From assembly GCA_002424605.1 (NCBI GenBank), contig DIKQ01000014.1, forward strand, positions 1-58,038: a DNA stretch of 58,038 bases. Direction: 5' to 3'. Both the position numbers and the translations under genes were made by a program. Within the stretch, counting starts at the first letter, position 1. Each line of letters opens with the position of its first letter. Shown here piece after piece: positions 8,940 through 17,736 of the stretch. The notes under the pieces are model-generated. The model was not told the DNA's origin. It ran no database searches and saw nothing but the letters and a program-made list of their open reading frames with translations. The DNA comes from Cloacimonetes bacterium UBA5614 (lineage in GTDB: Bacteria > Cloacimonadota > Cloacimonadia > Cloacimonadales > Cloacimonadaceae).

Positions 8940-10186
8940 AAATCTTGGTAATCGGCAGCGGCGCCAGAGAACACGCTATAGCAGAAACACTGCATCGCAG
9001 TTCGCATCAACCGCACGTTATAATATCTCCGGGTAACTCAGGCATGGCGCGTGAGTTTGAAACTGTCGCCCTCGACAGCTTTGAAGACATTGAAGACTTC
9101 TGCATCATTGACGGGATAGATTTTGTCTTCATAGGACCGGAACAACCTCTCGCTGATGGACTGGCTGACCACTTGAGGAACCAGGGAATCAAAGTCATAG
9201 GACCATCCAAAGCAGCTGCCAGAATCGAAAGCAGCAAGATTTTTGCCAAAGAACTGATGGCAAAGCACAATATCCCGACCTCCAGGTATGCCGCATACAG
9301 CAGTTTTGATGATGCCTCTGCCGCGCTTGAGACCTGGAACTACCCCATTGTAATCAAAGCCGATGGCCTGGCAGCGGGAAAAGGCGTGTATATCGCCGCT
9401 GACAAAGAAGAGGCAATGCAAAAGCTGAAGGGTCTGATGGTGGAAAAAACGCTGGGTGAATCCGGAAGCAGAATCGTGCTGGAAGAGTTCCTGAGCGGAT
9501 GGGAGGTATCCCTTTTTGCCTTCACAGATGGCGAGAATCACAAGACAACCATCTTTTCACAGGACCACAAGCAACTATTTGATGATGACCAGGGACCCAA
9601 CACAGGCGGTATGGGAGCTTATGCCCCGGTTCCTGAAGCAGAGATTTACAAAAACGAAATAGAGAAGAAAGTAATCGAACCCACCCTCAAAGCCATGCAG
9701 GAAGAAGGCTGTCCCTTCCAGGGAGTGCTGTATATGGGTCTGATGATTACGGCTGACGGTCCCAAGGTGATAGAATACAATTGCAGATTGGGAGACCCCG
9801 AAGCCCAGACCATCCTTCCCCTGCTTGAAACAGATTTGGTGGATATCTGCCAAGCAATTCTGACCGGCAATCTGAGTAATATTGAACTTAAGTGGTTACC
9901 CAAAACGGCAGTATGCGTCTATGCTGTCGGAAGGGACTATCCCCAGCACAAGAGCGTCAACATTCCGATAGTGTTTTCCGCCCATATGGAGTCACATGCC
10001 TTTTACGGCGGTGTTTCCATCATAGAGAATGAACTGGTGACCAATGGAGGCAGAATCCTTGCCATCACGGCAGTGGGACTTTCCAAAACAGAAGCCAGAA
10101 CCAAGGTTTACCATGACCTGAATAAGGTATTCTTTGAAGGAATGCACTACAGAAAAGATATCGGACTGAGGGAAAATAAACTTTAA
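8936..10186 (+). CDS. purD: Phosphoribosylamine-glycine ligase
   Basis: 416 aa ATP-grasp enzyme joining glycine to 5-phosphoribosylamine in de novo purine synthesis. It starts with the N-terminal GARS motif VIGSGAREHAIA. The ATP-grasp core has PIVIKADGLAAGKGVYIA (about residue 140), EEFLSGWEVSLFAFTDG, and the hallmark DHKQLFDDDQGPNTGGMGAY (about residues 205-225). The C-terminal GARS domain ends near 410. Length is typical. It overlaps cinA by 4 nt and is followed after 25 nt by porU. No other purine genes lie nearby, so its place here reflects operon shuffling rather than a purine cluster. Confidence 0.95.
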   Translation: MKILVIGSGAREHAIAETLHRSSHQPHVIISPGNSGMAREFETVALDSFEDIEDFCIIDGIDFVFIGPEQPLADGLADHLRNQGIKVIGPSKAAARIESSKIFAKELMAKHNIPTSRYAAYSSFDDASAALETWNYPIVIKADGLAAGKGVYIAADKEEAMQKLKGLMVEKTLGESGSRIVLEEFLSGWEVSLFAFTDGENHKTTIFSQDHKQLFDDDQGPNTGGMGAYAPVPEAEIYKNEIEKKVIEPTLKAMQEEGCPFQGVLYMGLMITADGPKVIEYNCRLGDPEAQTILPLLETDLVDICQAILTGNLSNIELKWLPKTAVCVYAVGRDYPQHKSVNIPIVFSAHMESHAFYGGVSIIENELVTNGGRILAITAVGLSKTEARTKVYHDLNKVFFEGMHYRKDIGLRENKL

Positions 10187-10211
10187 GCCATACATAAGAC
10201 ATGAGGTGTTA

Positions 10212-13200
10212 ATGCCCAATAGATTAAAACCATTCATCGTGCTGTTCTGCCTGTTTCTGACGGCAAACCTTGCCGCTGTTACAGCTTTTCGCGTAGTGGA
10301 AGAAACCCAGGACTATATCAGGATAAGGTTTTCGCTGCCTGAGTGGAAACTGGAGGGAGCAGACAGCCAGAACCAGAAGTGGCACAGGATAAACTGCGAC
10401 TACGGCTCTGAACTTGCCAGGGAAGGATACCCGATTGTGCAGGCGTTTTCTGAGGCAGTCGGCATTCCGGTTGACGGTGATATCAGTATCAGTATTATCT
10501 CTCAAAAAACTGAAACCGTCCCTAATGTAAGGTTGTTACCGGCTCAAAAGACGGAAGTAAACGGCGAGGAAGTAAACTATAGCTTCCATCAGGATTTCAG
10601 CGCTTACAGCAGTAATAATGCCTATCCTGCCATCTTTGCCCAAAAGGGGGACCCGGCTTTTATCGGAAACAGGTATATGATTCCCCTGAAACTTTTCCCG
10701 TTTCAGTACCGCGCTGCTTCAAAAGAACTTTTAGTAACAACTGAAGCTGAGATAATGATAAGCATCCAGGGCAACAAAACCCCTGCCAGAGACTGGCAGA
10801 ACTCTTCCAATTATATTGATAACGTGGGAGATGCCTTTTTCCTGAATAACCGCACCTCCAGAATGTGGCGCAAACCCAAAGATGTGGCAGACTACACTCC
10901 TTATGACAGAACCAATTCCAATCTGGTCAGTGAACTGCAGTTTATAGTTGATAAAGAAGGAATCTATAAAATAACCTATGGTTACCTTGCAGATAAAATG
11001 AGCCGGGCGGCGGATTCACTGGGAATCCAGTACTCATGGTCACTGGATTCGATTGACCCCCGTAACTTACAGCTCTCTGATGAGTACGGACCCATAGCCA
11101 TCCACTTCAGCGGGGAATCTGACGGTGTCTTTGACTCTCACGATTACTTTGAGTTTTTTGGCGACAGGCATTATGGCGACACAGGATACCAGGACGACTA
11201 TACCGGAGAAAATGTCTATGTGCTAACGGTCGTGGACGGTTTCGGTGCAAGAATGGCAGTGGAAAACGGGGGATTGGTCGAATCCAATTCCGCCAATTAT
11301 ATCCTTCCGGACGCATATCAGCATACTATCCATCTTGAACAGCAGTTGATTCCTGATAAGCTGGGCAGAAGCTGGTACCTGAACAGCGGTTTTTACCGGG
11401 AAGACCTTTACTTCTGGAAAAAGATAACCGCACCTAACCTTGAGATAGTGCCCTTCCAGTTGCAGTACCCCAAAGACACCACCATCAGAACGCTGGAGAC
11501 ACAGGTTGCACTATACGGGCTTACATATATGGAAAATCTCCCCCCCGGTCAGAATGACCACCATGCCACTATCAGGCTGAACCAGGCCCTGGTCTCTACC
11601 AGGCTGTGGAGAGACCAGACCCAGCAAATCTTTGTAAATGACTCCCCTCTGCCCAATTCATACCTTAGTCATGGCGAGAACTACTACTATATCTCATTGA
11701 ATGGCGACACCCCCATGGGCGACAGAGAACAGGTTTTGCTGGACTATATCAAGCTGACCTACTGGAGGGAATACAAGACCAGTGAAGACTTTATAAAGTT
11801 TGCCAAGCCATCCAACCGACCCTTTGGATTGTACCAGTTCGTGGTGGAAGGCTTCAATTCTAACCAGGTATCCGTCTACAAAATCGGGTCCAGTATCTTT
11901 AACAACCTCCAAATTGAACCTGCTTCGTTTAATGCCAGCCAGCCCTGGACTGTGACTTTCCAGGACAGCGTCATATCCAATGACGTAAGATATTATGCAT
12001 TGACTGAATCCCAAAAGAAGCAGCCCAAAGACTTCCGTGTGAATATCCCCTCCTATCTGAAGTCACCGGATAATGCCGCCAACAGCATAATCATCACGCA
12101 CCGGGACTTTATGATTGACTCGGGAACTCTACTCTACAAGCAGTTGTGGGAAGCCCAGGGGCACCAGGTGATGATTATCGACCTGCAGGATATCTTTGAT
12201 GAGTTTAATTTTGGCATCAGGTCTGCAGACGCCATCAAGGATTTCCTCAGATATGCCTACAATAACTGGTCAGAGCCACAGCTTTCGTCAGTACTGCTTT
12301 TAGGCGACGGTACCGATGATGAAAGGGACTACAGTCTTTCCAGAAAGTACAACATAATCCCGGTTAAAAAAATCTGGACGTATAAACACGGTGCAACTGC
12401 CAGTGACAACTGGTATGCCTGCATAGTAGGCAATGACCCGATACCAGATATTTCGATTTCCAGAATCAACGTCTGGCTCAGAAGCCAGATAGCTGATGTA
12501 GCAGCAAAAAGCGAAAAGTATTTTAACACCCCCAATTACCAGGACTTGTGGCAAGGTCACCTGATACTCTCTTCCGGTGGCAAGACCACCGACCCCAATG
12601 ATATTTTCTCCATCCAATCAGAGATTATCCGGCGCATCCGTATCCCCAGCTACTATAGGGCTTCCAGGGTCTATACAAACACTCAGAGCGTGAGCAATGA
12701 CTTCCGGGGCAACACATCCGACCTGATGCGTCTCATCAACGACGGCGCGGTTTATTTGCAGTTCATGGGGCATGGCGGAGGAAGAATCTGGGCAGACTAT
12801 AACCTGTTCAACTTCAATAACGTTGCCTCCCTGAATAACAGCAACTATCCCATCGTAACCAGTCTGGCATGCTATTGCTCAGCTTTTGACACAAACGGCG
12901 CTGCCTCCATCAGCGAAGCATTGGTACTGCAGCCGAATAAAGGAGCGATTGCCACGGTGGGATTCTCCGGACTGGGCTATCTCTATGATGACCTGATTTT
13001 TGGAATGGCGCTGAATGAGGGACTTTTCAAATATGATTTTGACAATCTGGGCGATGTGATGAATTTTACCAAGGCAAAGTTCTATGTGTCAGTCTCCCAA
13101 ATCAATGCCCAGCAAGCATTAACGCAGGGTTGCGTTTTGCTGGGAGACCCCATGATCAGGGTAGTCAAACCAAAGCCCAGAGTGACTGTCAGCACAGATA

Positions 13201-15215
13201 AAGATACCTATGCCATCGGCGACACCATTCGCGTCTCTGCCACTTTCGGTGAAACTGCGGCCGCCGCCAGAACCTTTGTTATGAAACCGACGGAACTCTC
13301 TGTCAATCCCCCCAACCAAGCTCCGGTAATCAACAATAACTATCAATACTCATACATTGCGGAAGGCAATCCAACCGACCGCTATAACAGGAATATATTC
13401 GTCGCTGGTTTTTCAGGGCAGGACACCTACTATGGCTCTAAGCAAATCTCCGTAGGCAGGCCGTTGGTCACCCATCTGGGCTCATTACCGGAAGTTCCGG
13501 CATATACTGATTCCATTTATTACAGAGCCAGGATAAACGGTATAAACAATATTACAGGAGTTTACTGCAGGGTACGGCTGGATTCTCTGTCCGCCAATCC
13601 TGAATGGCTTGTCTTACCAATGAACCGTTCAGCCCAGGATACCACCCTCTACATCACAAGCAGCCCACTCCCGCCCCAGGTAACCGGCAAGGAGTTTTAT
13701 TTCAAATACAGGGTTCTGACCAGCAACAAAGCAGTGGCAGAATCATTCCTGTATCCGCAGATTATTGCGGGACCCGAGCTTATCTTGCAGGATATGCAGT
13801 TTATCAGTGAAAACAACAACCTGGGGGTAACAGCTCTCATCAAAAACATTGGCAACGGACCTTCCGGCAGCACCATTGCAAAGCTCATCGCTTACCAGAC
13901 AGGAAACCCGACCGTCATCCTGAATAACCAGATATTTGCTCCTCTTGCTCCGGATGAATCCAGGCAGATTACCATGGCAATTGACACCCTGATGACGAGC
14001 AATGTGGTTCTGGAGGCCAGTGTTAATATTCCCAGGCTGTTTCCCGAGTGGAGCAGCTATGATGACAACAACCGCCAAATCCTGAATCTTCCAATGAATT
14101 ACCACAGTATAGACAACGGCGGGGGCATGCTGACCAGCCTGGACAATAACGTGATGTGTGAAGTGCCGGCAAATCTTGTGCCTGACAATCAATCTTCCAT
14201 GTTCTATATTAATCCCAAGGCAGCTGTCAGCCCGAAAGACCAGCCGGATGTTTATACCCTCAAGTTGTACTCAAATGTTGCCTCGATTCCTTATGAAATC
14301 AGGACGCTGGACCCGAATCTGGTAGATTCCACTGATGTATTTATCAACGGAAAAAATATCAAGCTGACCTTCTTTTACAGCAGTACTGACCAGCAGACAC
14401 AACAATATGAAGGTGAGAACTCCTATAAGATATACCGTTGGGAACCTGTGTACCGCAAATGGGTGATGCAGGGAGGAAACATTTCCACCACAGACAACAA
14501 GGTGGTGTTTGAGGTGAGCAGGCAAGGCATTTACACCCTGCTGAGAAACCGGGACAGGACACGGCCATCCATTGACGTAAACGTGCAGGACCAGGAATTT
14601 ACCATGGGAGGCTACATCTCCGGCAAGGGAACCATCTCCCTGCTGTTGAGCGACGCTAACGGCATAGATGTGTTTGACAATTCCATCAAGCTGTTCCTGG
14701 ACGGCGTGGAAGTGCCGGAAAACCAATGGGTAAAGACCATTAACGTAGATAACATCAACCGGATTCCCATCAAATACCAGCTTAACCTCCAGAAGGGAGA
14801 CTATACGCTGGTGGTTGACTGCAAGGACGTAAACGGTAATTTTAACACGCGCGATGTCCAGTTTGAGGTAAATGACAAGTTTGACATCATCAAGCTGGCT
14901 AATTATCCCAATCCTGTACTCGGCAGGACCCAGGACCCCAAAAATGCCGGCAGGACGAGATTTACCTATGTTCTGACCGATGATGCGGATGAAGTGTATA
15001 TCAAAGTGTACACCGTTTCCGGCAGATTGGTGAAAACCTTCCGCAATCTACCCATTGGTGTGGGGTATCATGAATTCCCCCGCACCGTATATGCCTGGGA
15101 CTGCAAGGATGAACAGGGATTTTATCTTGCAAACGGCGTATATTTCTACAGGATAACTGCCAGACAAGGTGGTAAAACTGTGGAAAAAATCCAAAAGATG
15201 GCAATCCTGAAGTGA
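10212..15215 (+). CDS. porU: PorU-like C25-family sortase of the type IX secretion system
   Basis: 1667 aa from ATG 10212, preceded by GAGGTG. A GTG two codons earlier lies inside that ribosome-binding site and is less likely. Residues 1-20 are a signal peptide. A large beta-rich N-terminal part leads to a gingipain (peptidase C25) domain at about residues 615-970. The catalytic pair is visible: His854 in FMGHGGG and Cys887 in SLACYC. The 33-residue spacing is the same as between the catalytic residues of RgpB and PorU as I recall them. Long beta-sandwich stretches follow, and residues about 1565-1667 form a FlgD-Ig/T9SS-like C-terminal module (YPNP, VYTVSGRLVKTF, NGVYFYRI). PorU cleaves C-terminal signals from cargo and attaches them to the surface. 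The porV neighbour 6 nt downstream supports the call over a plain surface protease. Confidence 0.85.
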   Translation: MPNRLKPFIVLFCLFLTANLAAVTAFRVVEETQDYIRIRFSLPEWKLEGADSQNQKWHRINCDYGSELAREGYPIVQAFSEAVGIPVDGDISISIISQKTETVPNVRLLPAQKTEVNGEEVNYSFHQDFSAYSSNNAYPAIFAQKGDPAFIGNRYMIPLKLFPFQYRAASKELLVTTEAEIMISIQGNKTPARDWQNSSNYIDNVGDAFFLNNRTSRMWRKPKDVADYTPYDRTNSNLVSELQFIVDKEGIYKITYGYLADKMSRAADSLGIQYSWSLDSIDPRNLQLSDEYGPIAIHFSGESDGVFDSHDYFEFFGDRHYGDTGYQDDYTGENVYVLTVVDGFGARMAVENGGLVESNSANYILPDAYQHTIHLEQQLIPDKLGRSWYLNSGFYREDLYFWKKITAPNLEIVPFQLQYPKDTTIRTLETQVALYGLTYMENLPPGQNDHHATIRLNQALVSTRLWRDQTQQIFVNDSPLPNSYLSHGENYYYISLNGDTPMGDREQVLLDYIKLTYWREYKTSEDFIKFAKPSNRPFGLYQFVVEGFNSNQVSVYKIGSSIFNNLQIEPASFNASQPWTVTFQDSVISNDVRYYALTESQKKQPKDFRVNIPSYLKSPDNAANSIIITHRDFMIDSGTLLYKQLWEAQGHQVMIIDLQDIFDEFNFGIRSADAIKDFLRYAYNNWSEPQLSSVLLLGDGTDDERDYSLSRKYNIIPVKKIWTYKHGATASDNWYACIVGNDPIPDISISRINVWLRSQIADVAAKSEKYFNTPNYQDLWQGHLILSSGGKTTDPNDIFSIQSEIIRRIRIPSYYRASRVYTNTQSVSNDFRGNTSDLMRLINDGAVYLQFMGHGGGRIWADYNLFNFNNVASLNNSNYPIVTSLACYCSAFDTNGAASISEALVLQPNKGAIATVGFSGLGYLYDDLIFGMALNEGLFKYDFDNLGDVMNFTKAKFYVSVSQINAQQALTQGCVLLGDPMIRVVKPKPRVTVSTDKDTYAIGDTIRVSATFGETAAAARTFVMKPTELSVNPPNQAPVINNNYQYSYIAEGNPTDRYNRNIFVAGFSGQDTYYGSKQISVGRPLVTHLGSLPEVPAYTDSIYYRARINGINNITGVYCRVRLDSLSANPEWLVLPMNRSAQDTTLYITSSPLPPQVTGKEFYFKYRVLTSNKAVAESFLYPQIIAGPELILQDMQFISENNNLGVTALIKNIGNGPSGSTIAKLIAYQTGNPTVILNNQIFAPLAPDESRQITMAIDTLMTSNVVLEASVNIPRLFPEWSSYDDNNRQILNLPMNYHSIDNGGGMLTSLDNNVMCEVPANLVPDNQSSMFYINPKAAVSPKDQPDVYTLKLYSNVASIPYEIRTLDPNLVDSTDVFINGKNIKLTFFYSSTDQQTQQYEGENSYKIYRWEPVYRKWVMQGGNISTTDNKVVFEVSRQGIYTLLRNRDRTRPSIDVNVQDQEFTMGGYISGKGTISLLLSDANGIDVFDNSIKLFLDGVEVPENQWVKTINVDNINRIPIKYQLNLQKGDYTLVVDCKDVNGNFNTRDVQFEVNDKFDIIKLANYPNPVLGRTQDPKNAGRTRFTYVLTDDADEVYIKVYTVSGRLVKTFRNLPIGVGYHEFPRTVYAWDCKDEQGFYLANGVYFYRITARQGGKTVEKIQKMAILK

Positions 15216-15221
15216 GGAAAC

Positions 15222-16238
15222 ATGTTAAAGTATAAAATTGCATTGATAGCAGGAATGGCGTTTATCAGCCTCGGTTTATCCGCCGGCAGGTATGCAGGTG
15301 ATTTTATGTTGATCGGTTCAGGAGTCCGTCCTATGGGAATGGGTGGCGCTTTTTCCGCCATAGCAAATGACGGTAATGCCATTTACTGGAACTCCTCCGG
15401 GATTGCCCAGATTCGGGAAACTGATATCACTATAATGCATGCTTTCCTGTACAAAGGACTGGCTTCCTATGACAATATCTCATTCTGCCAGCCCTTGCCG
15501 AATGAGGTTACCATCGGGCTAAACCTGACCAGACTGACTATTGCCGATATCCCGCGTTTTGATGAAACCTACCTGATTGGGCTGAACGTGGATGAACGCA
15601 TCAACAACAGCCTTTTCCACTTGCCGGGGGTTCCGGACGGCACCCTGACCAGCACGGATGACCTCTATCAGTTCGCCTTCAGCAAACATCTGCATTATGA
15701 CGTTAACCTGGGCTGGCTGTTCTTTGCTGTTCCGGTGGATGTTTATGTGGGGGCTAACGTTAAATACATCAAGCGACAGATAGGCAGCAAGATTGGCACG
15801 GGAACAGGTTTTGACCTTTCCATGCTTGTAAGGACAGGCCTGTCAAACCTCCTGGATGTGGAGGGATTGGGCAATCTTAGCTTCGGAACCAATCTGCAGG
15901 ATATTGCAGGCACTGATATCACCTGGGGCGAGACGGAGAACTTCCACAAGGACGAGATACTTTTCAATACCAAGATTGGGCTGGCTTATGAACAACCGGT
16001 CAAAGCGCTGGATTCCAAAGTAACATTGGCTTATGACGTTGATTACATTTATGAAACCGTCGCCCATTACGGGCTGGACTGGGAATATGATTCCAGGGCA
16101 AACCTCCGGCTCGGTTATTACGACGACAACTATTCTGCCGGAGCTTCAGTCAAAGTTTACGGTATCTGGGTAGATTATGCTGCCATCACCAATACGCTGG
16201 GCCTGACCAACCGGGTTGGACTAAGGTTCAGTTTCTAA
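15222..16238 (+). CDS. porV: PorV/PorQ-family outer-membrane protein
   Basis: 338 aa, starting 6 nt after porU with GAGG at the junction. A signal peptide (residues 1-21) is followed by the family signature GSGVRPMGMGGAFSAIANDGNAIYWNSSG, where an aligned Asn-Pro/Ser-Gly turn is typical of PorV/PorQ and FadL-like barrels. The rest alternates short amphipathic strands and ends in Phe (RVGLRFSF), as outer-membrane barrels do. PorV shuttles T9SS substrates to the PorU sortase, so adjacency to porU is functionally meaningful. PorQ is the alternative family member. Confidence 0.85.
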   Translation: MLKYKIALIAGMAFISLGLSAGRYAGDFMLIGSGVRPMGMGGAFSAIANDGNAIYWNSSGIAQIRETDITIMHAFLYKGLASYDNISFCQPLPNEVTIGLNLTRLTIADIPRFDETYLIGLNVDERINNSLFHLPGVPDGTLTSTDDLYQFAFSKHLHYDVNLGWLFFAVPVDVYVGANVKYIKRQIGSKIGTGTGFDLSMLVRTGLSNLLDVEGLGNLSFGTNLQDIAGTDITWGETENFHKDEILFNTKIGLAYEQPVKALDSKVTLAYDVDYIYETVAHYGLDWEYDSRANLRLGYYDDNYSAGASVKVYGIWVDYAAITNTLGLTNRVGLRFSF

Positions 16239-16253
16239 GGTAAGGGGTTTAGT

Positions 16254-17033
16254 ATGCGTTTGTTACTTCTCTGTTGCCTGGCAATCACTTTGCTTGCCGC
16301 CGGATGTTCCGGCAAGGATAAAATTACGGTGGACACCATTCCTCCCATTCCTCCGATACTGGTTCCCCATCTGGGAGATTTGGGGGATGCCCAGGTTTTG
16401 TATAATGGGCAGATGATTACCCTGAACGATGAAAACAACGGAATTGACGCCGTTCCGGACGGAGACTGGATAAGGGTTAGCTGGGAGCATTTCCTGGATA
16501 CTGACCTCGACTATGTGAAAATCTTCCGGTATGATGAGATAAATGCCGAACCCGTGCTTGTTGATTCCATCAGTGCCGCCAACGAGTATTACGTTGACAG
16601 CCGCAGCCAGCTATCCACTCATGTCAGGTATTCCTATTTCATCGAAGTGGTTGATAACAATGGCAACAGCGCTGTCTCCGATACAGTCTCCTATGCCCTC
16701 CTCAGCAAGCAGTTGCTGGTTTCGCCTGCCAATAACGAATCTATTGATTCCAACAACATTACTTTTACCTGGCAGAGAAGCGGATTCATATCAAAAATAC
16801 GGGTCCTGGTCTTTGATGAAAACCAGCAATACCTCTGGCACAGGGACATTGACGTTGCCAATGAAGAGGACGAGATGGAGACCTCCATGCCATCCAACTG
16901 GCAACAGAGCCTGGGATACACCGGAAATCATATCTATTGGAGAGTAGATGCTTTTGAGTGGGACAATGAACTCCAGTTCTTTATCGGTTCAGAGTCCTTT
17001 TTGCGGATTCTGTACCTGAACTCAAAGAAATAA
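16254..17033 (+). CDS. Lipoprotein with fibronectin-III-like region, downstream of porV
   Basis: 259 aa, AAGGGG before the ATG. A lipoprotein signal with lipobox LLAAGC makes Cys18 the likely lipidated residue. A Pro-rich stretch (PPIPPILVP) follows. Residues about 55-150 resemble a fibronectin type III domain (WIRVSWEHFLDTDLDYVKIFRYDE, VRYSYFIEVVDNNGNSA). Residues 155-250 look like a second beta-sandwich (ITFTWQR, IYWRVDAFEW). The gene lies 15 nt after porV in the same direction, so it may be an accessory outer-membrane lipoprotein of the secretion or surface-attachment apparatus. That role is inferred from position only. Confidence 0.65.
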   Translation: MRLLLLCCLAITLLAAGCSGKDKITVDTIPPIPPILVPHLGDLGDAQVLYNGQMITLNDENNGIDAVPDGDWIRVSWEHFLDTDLDYVKIFRYDEINAEPVLVDSISAANEYYVDSRSQLSTHVRYSYFIEVVDNNGNSAVSDTVSYALLSKQLLVSPANNESIDSNNITFTWQRSGFISKIRVLVFDENQQYLWHRDIDVANEEDEMETSMPSNWQQSLGYTGNHIYWRVDAFEWDNELQFFIGSESFLRILYLNSKK

Positions 17034-17085
17034 CAGGACTACCAGAGAACTCTCATGCCCTTGCCCCGCTTTCTGCTTTATGAGA

Positions 17086-17150
17086 TGTCGCGGAGATGCC
17101 GCGGAGTCTACCGAAGAAAACCCGGGAGGCTTCGCCACATCTCCGCGACA
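17086..17150. repeat. Palindromic element with nested hairpins
   Basis: A perfect 13-bp inverted repeat, TGTCGCGGAGATG (17086-17098) and CATCTCCGCGACA (17138-17150), encloses a smaller CGAAG/CTTCG stem (17112-17116 and 17130-17134). No T-run follows, so it is not a standard intrinsic terminator. It lies in the 205-nt gap between two gene groups and could be a REP/MITE-like repeat or a structured RNA element. No second copy was noticed in this window. Confidence 0.6.
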
Positions 17151-17238
17151 ACTAAGCAGGCAGGGTCCGGTATGGGAAAAATGACTTGACCGAAATGCAC
17201 CATAAAGAATTTTAAAGCAAAGTATTAAAGAGGATGAT

Positions 17239-17721
17239 GTGAAAAAGGGACTACTGATTTTTACACTGATGCTCCTGGCATTAGGGATTTTGGCCCAGAC
17301 CACGGGCAGTTTTATTCCGACCAACAATGCGTCAGCATATACTTATGAAGGACCCCGCTCCAATGTGGACAGACTCAAGATAAACACCTATGTCTGGGGG
17401 CAAGTGGACAAGCCCGGGGTTTACCTTGTACCCGATGACACAGACCTGCTGACCTTGCTTTCGCTGGCAGGCGGTCCCACCGAAAATGCCAAGCTCTCAA
17501 AAATCAGGATAGTCCGCCCCACTGCTGAGGGAGATAACATCATCTGGATAAACCTGAAAAAATACCTGGAAACGGGAGACGAGACAATGATACCTGTCAT
17601 GCAGCCGGGAGACGCCGTAATAGTTTCCGGAACTGCGTATTACGCTTTTGCAAGAGCTGCGGACTTCCTTTCCAAGGTGGCAATAACCCTGAGCTTATAT
17701 AACATCATCACAAGAATGTAG
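17239..17721 (+). CDS. Periplasmic SLBB-domain protein, polysaccharide export
   Basis: 160 aa. The start is GTG at 17239, just after AGAGG; the nearby ATGs are out of frame or stop at once. A signal peptide (residues 1-18, ending LAQ) precedes an SLBB domain at about 45-115 with GQVDKPGVY and LLTLLSLAGGPTENA. A second, partial repeat (VMQPGDAVIVSG) is typical of the C-terminal half of Wza/BexD-like proteins. It lacks the N-terminal Poly_export domain, so it is not a full export pore. The next gene, 15 nt on, is a chain-length/tyrosine kinase, which supports a role in exopolysaccharide or capsule assembly. Confidence 0.8.
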   Translation: MKKGLLIFTLMLLALGILAQTTGSFIPTNNASAYTYEGPRSNVDRLKINTYVWGQVDKPGVYLVPDDTDLLTLLSLAGGPTENAKLSKIRIVRPTAEGDNIIWINLKKYLETGDETMIPVMQPGDAVIVSGTAYYAFARAADFLSKVAITLSLYNIITRM

Positions 17722-17736
17722 AACCAAGGATTTATA

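Noticed and set aside
17171..17230. Promoter at TTGACC upstream of the SLBB gene
   Set aside because: The -10 position (ATTTTA region) is a poor match, so I did not list it.
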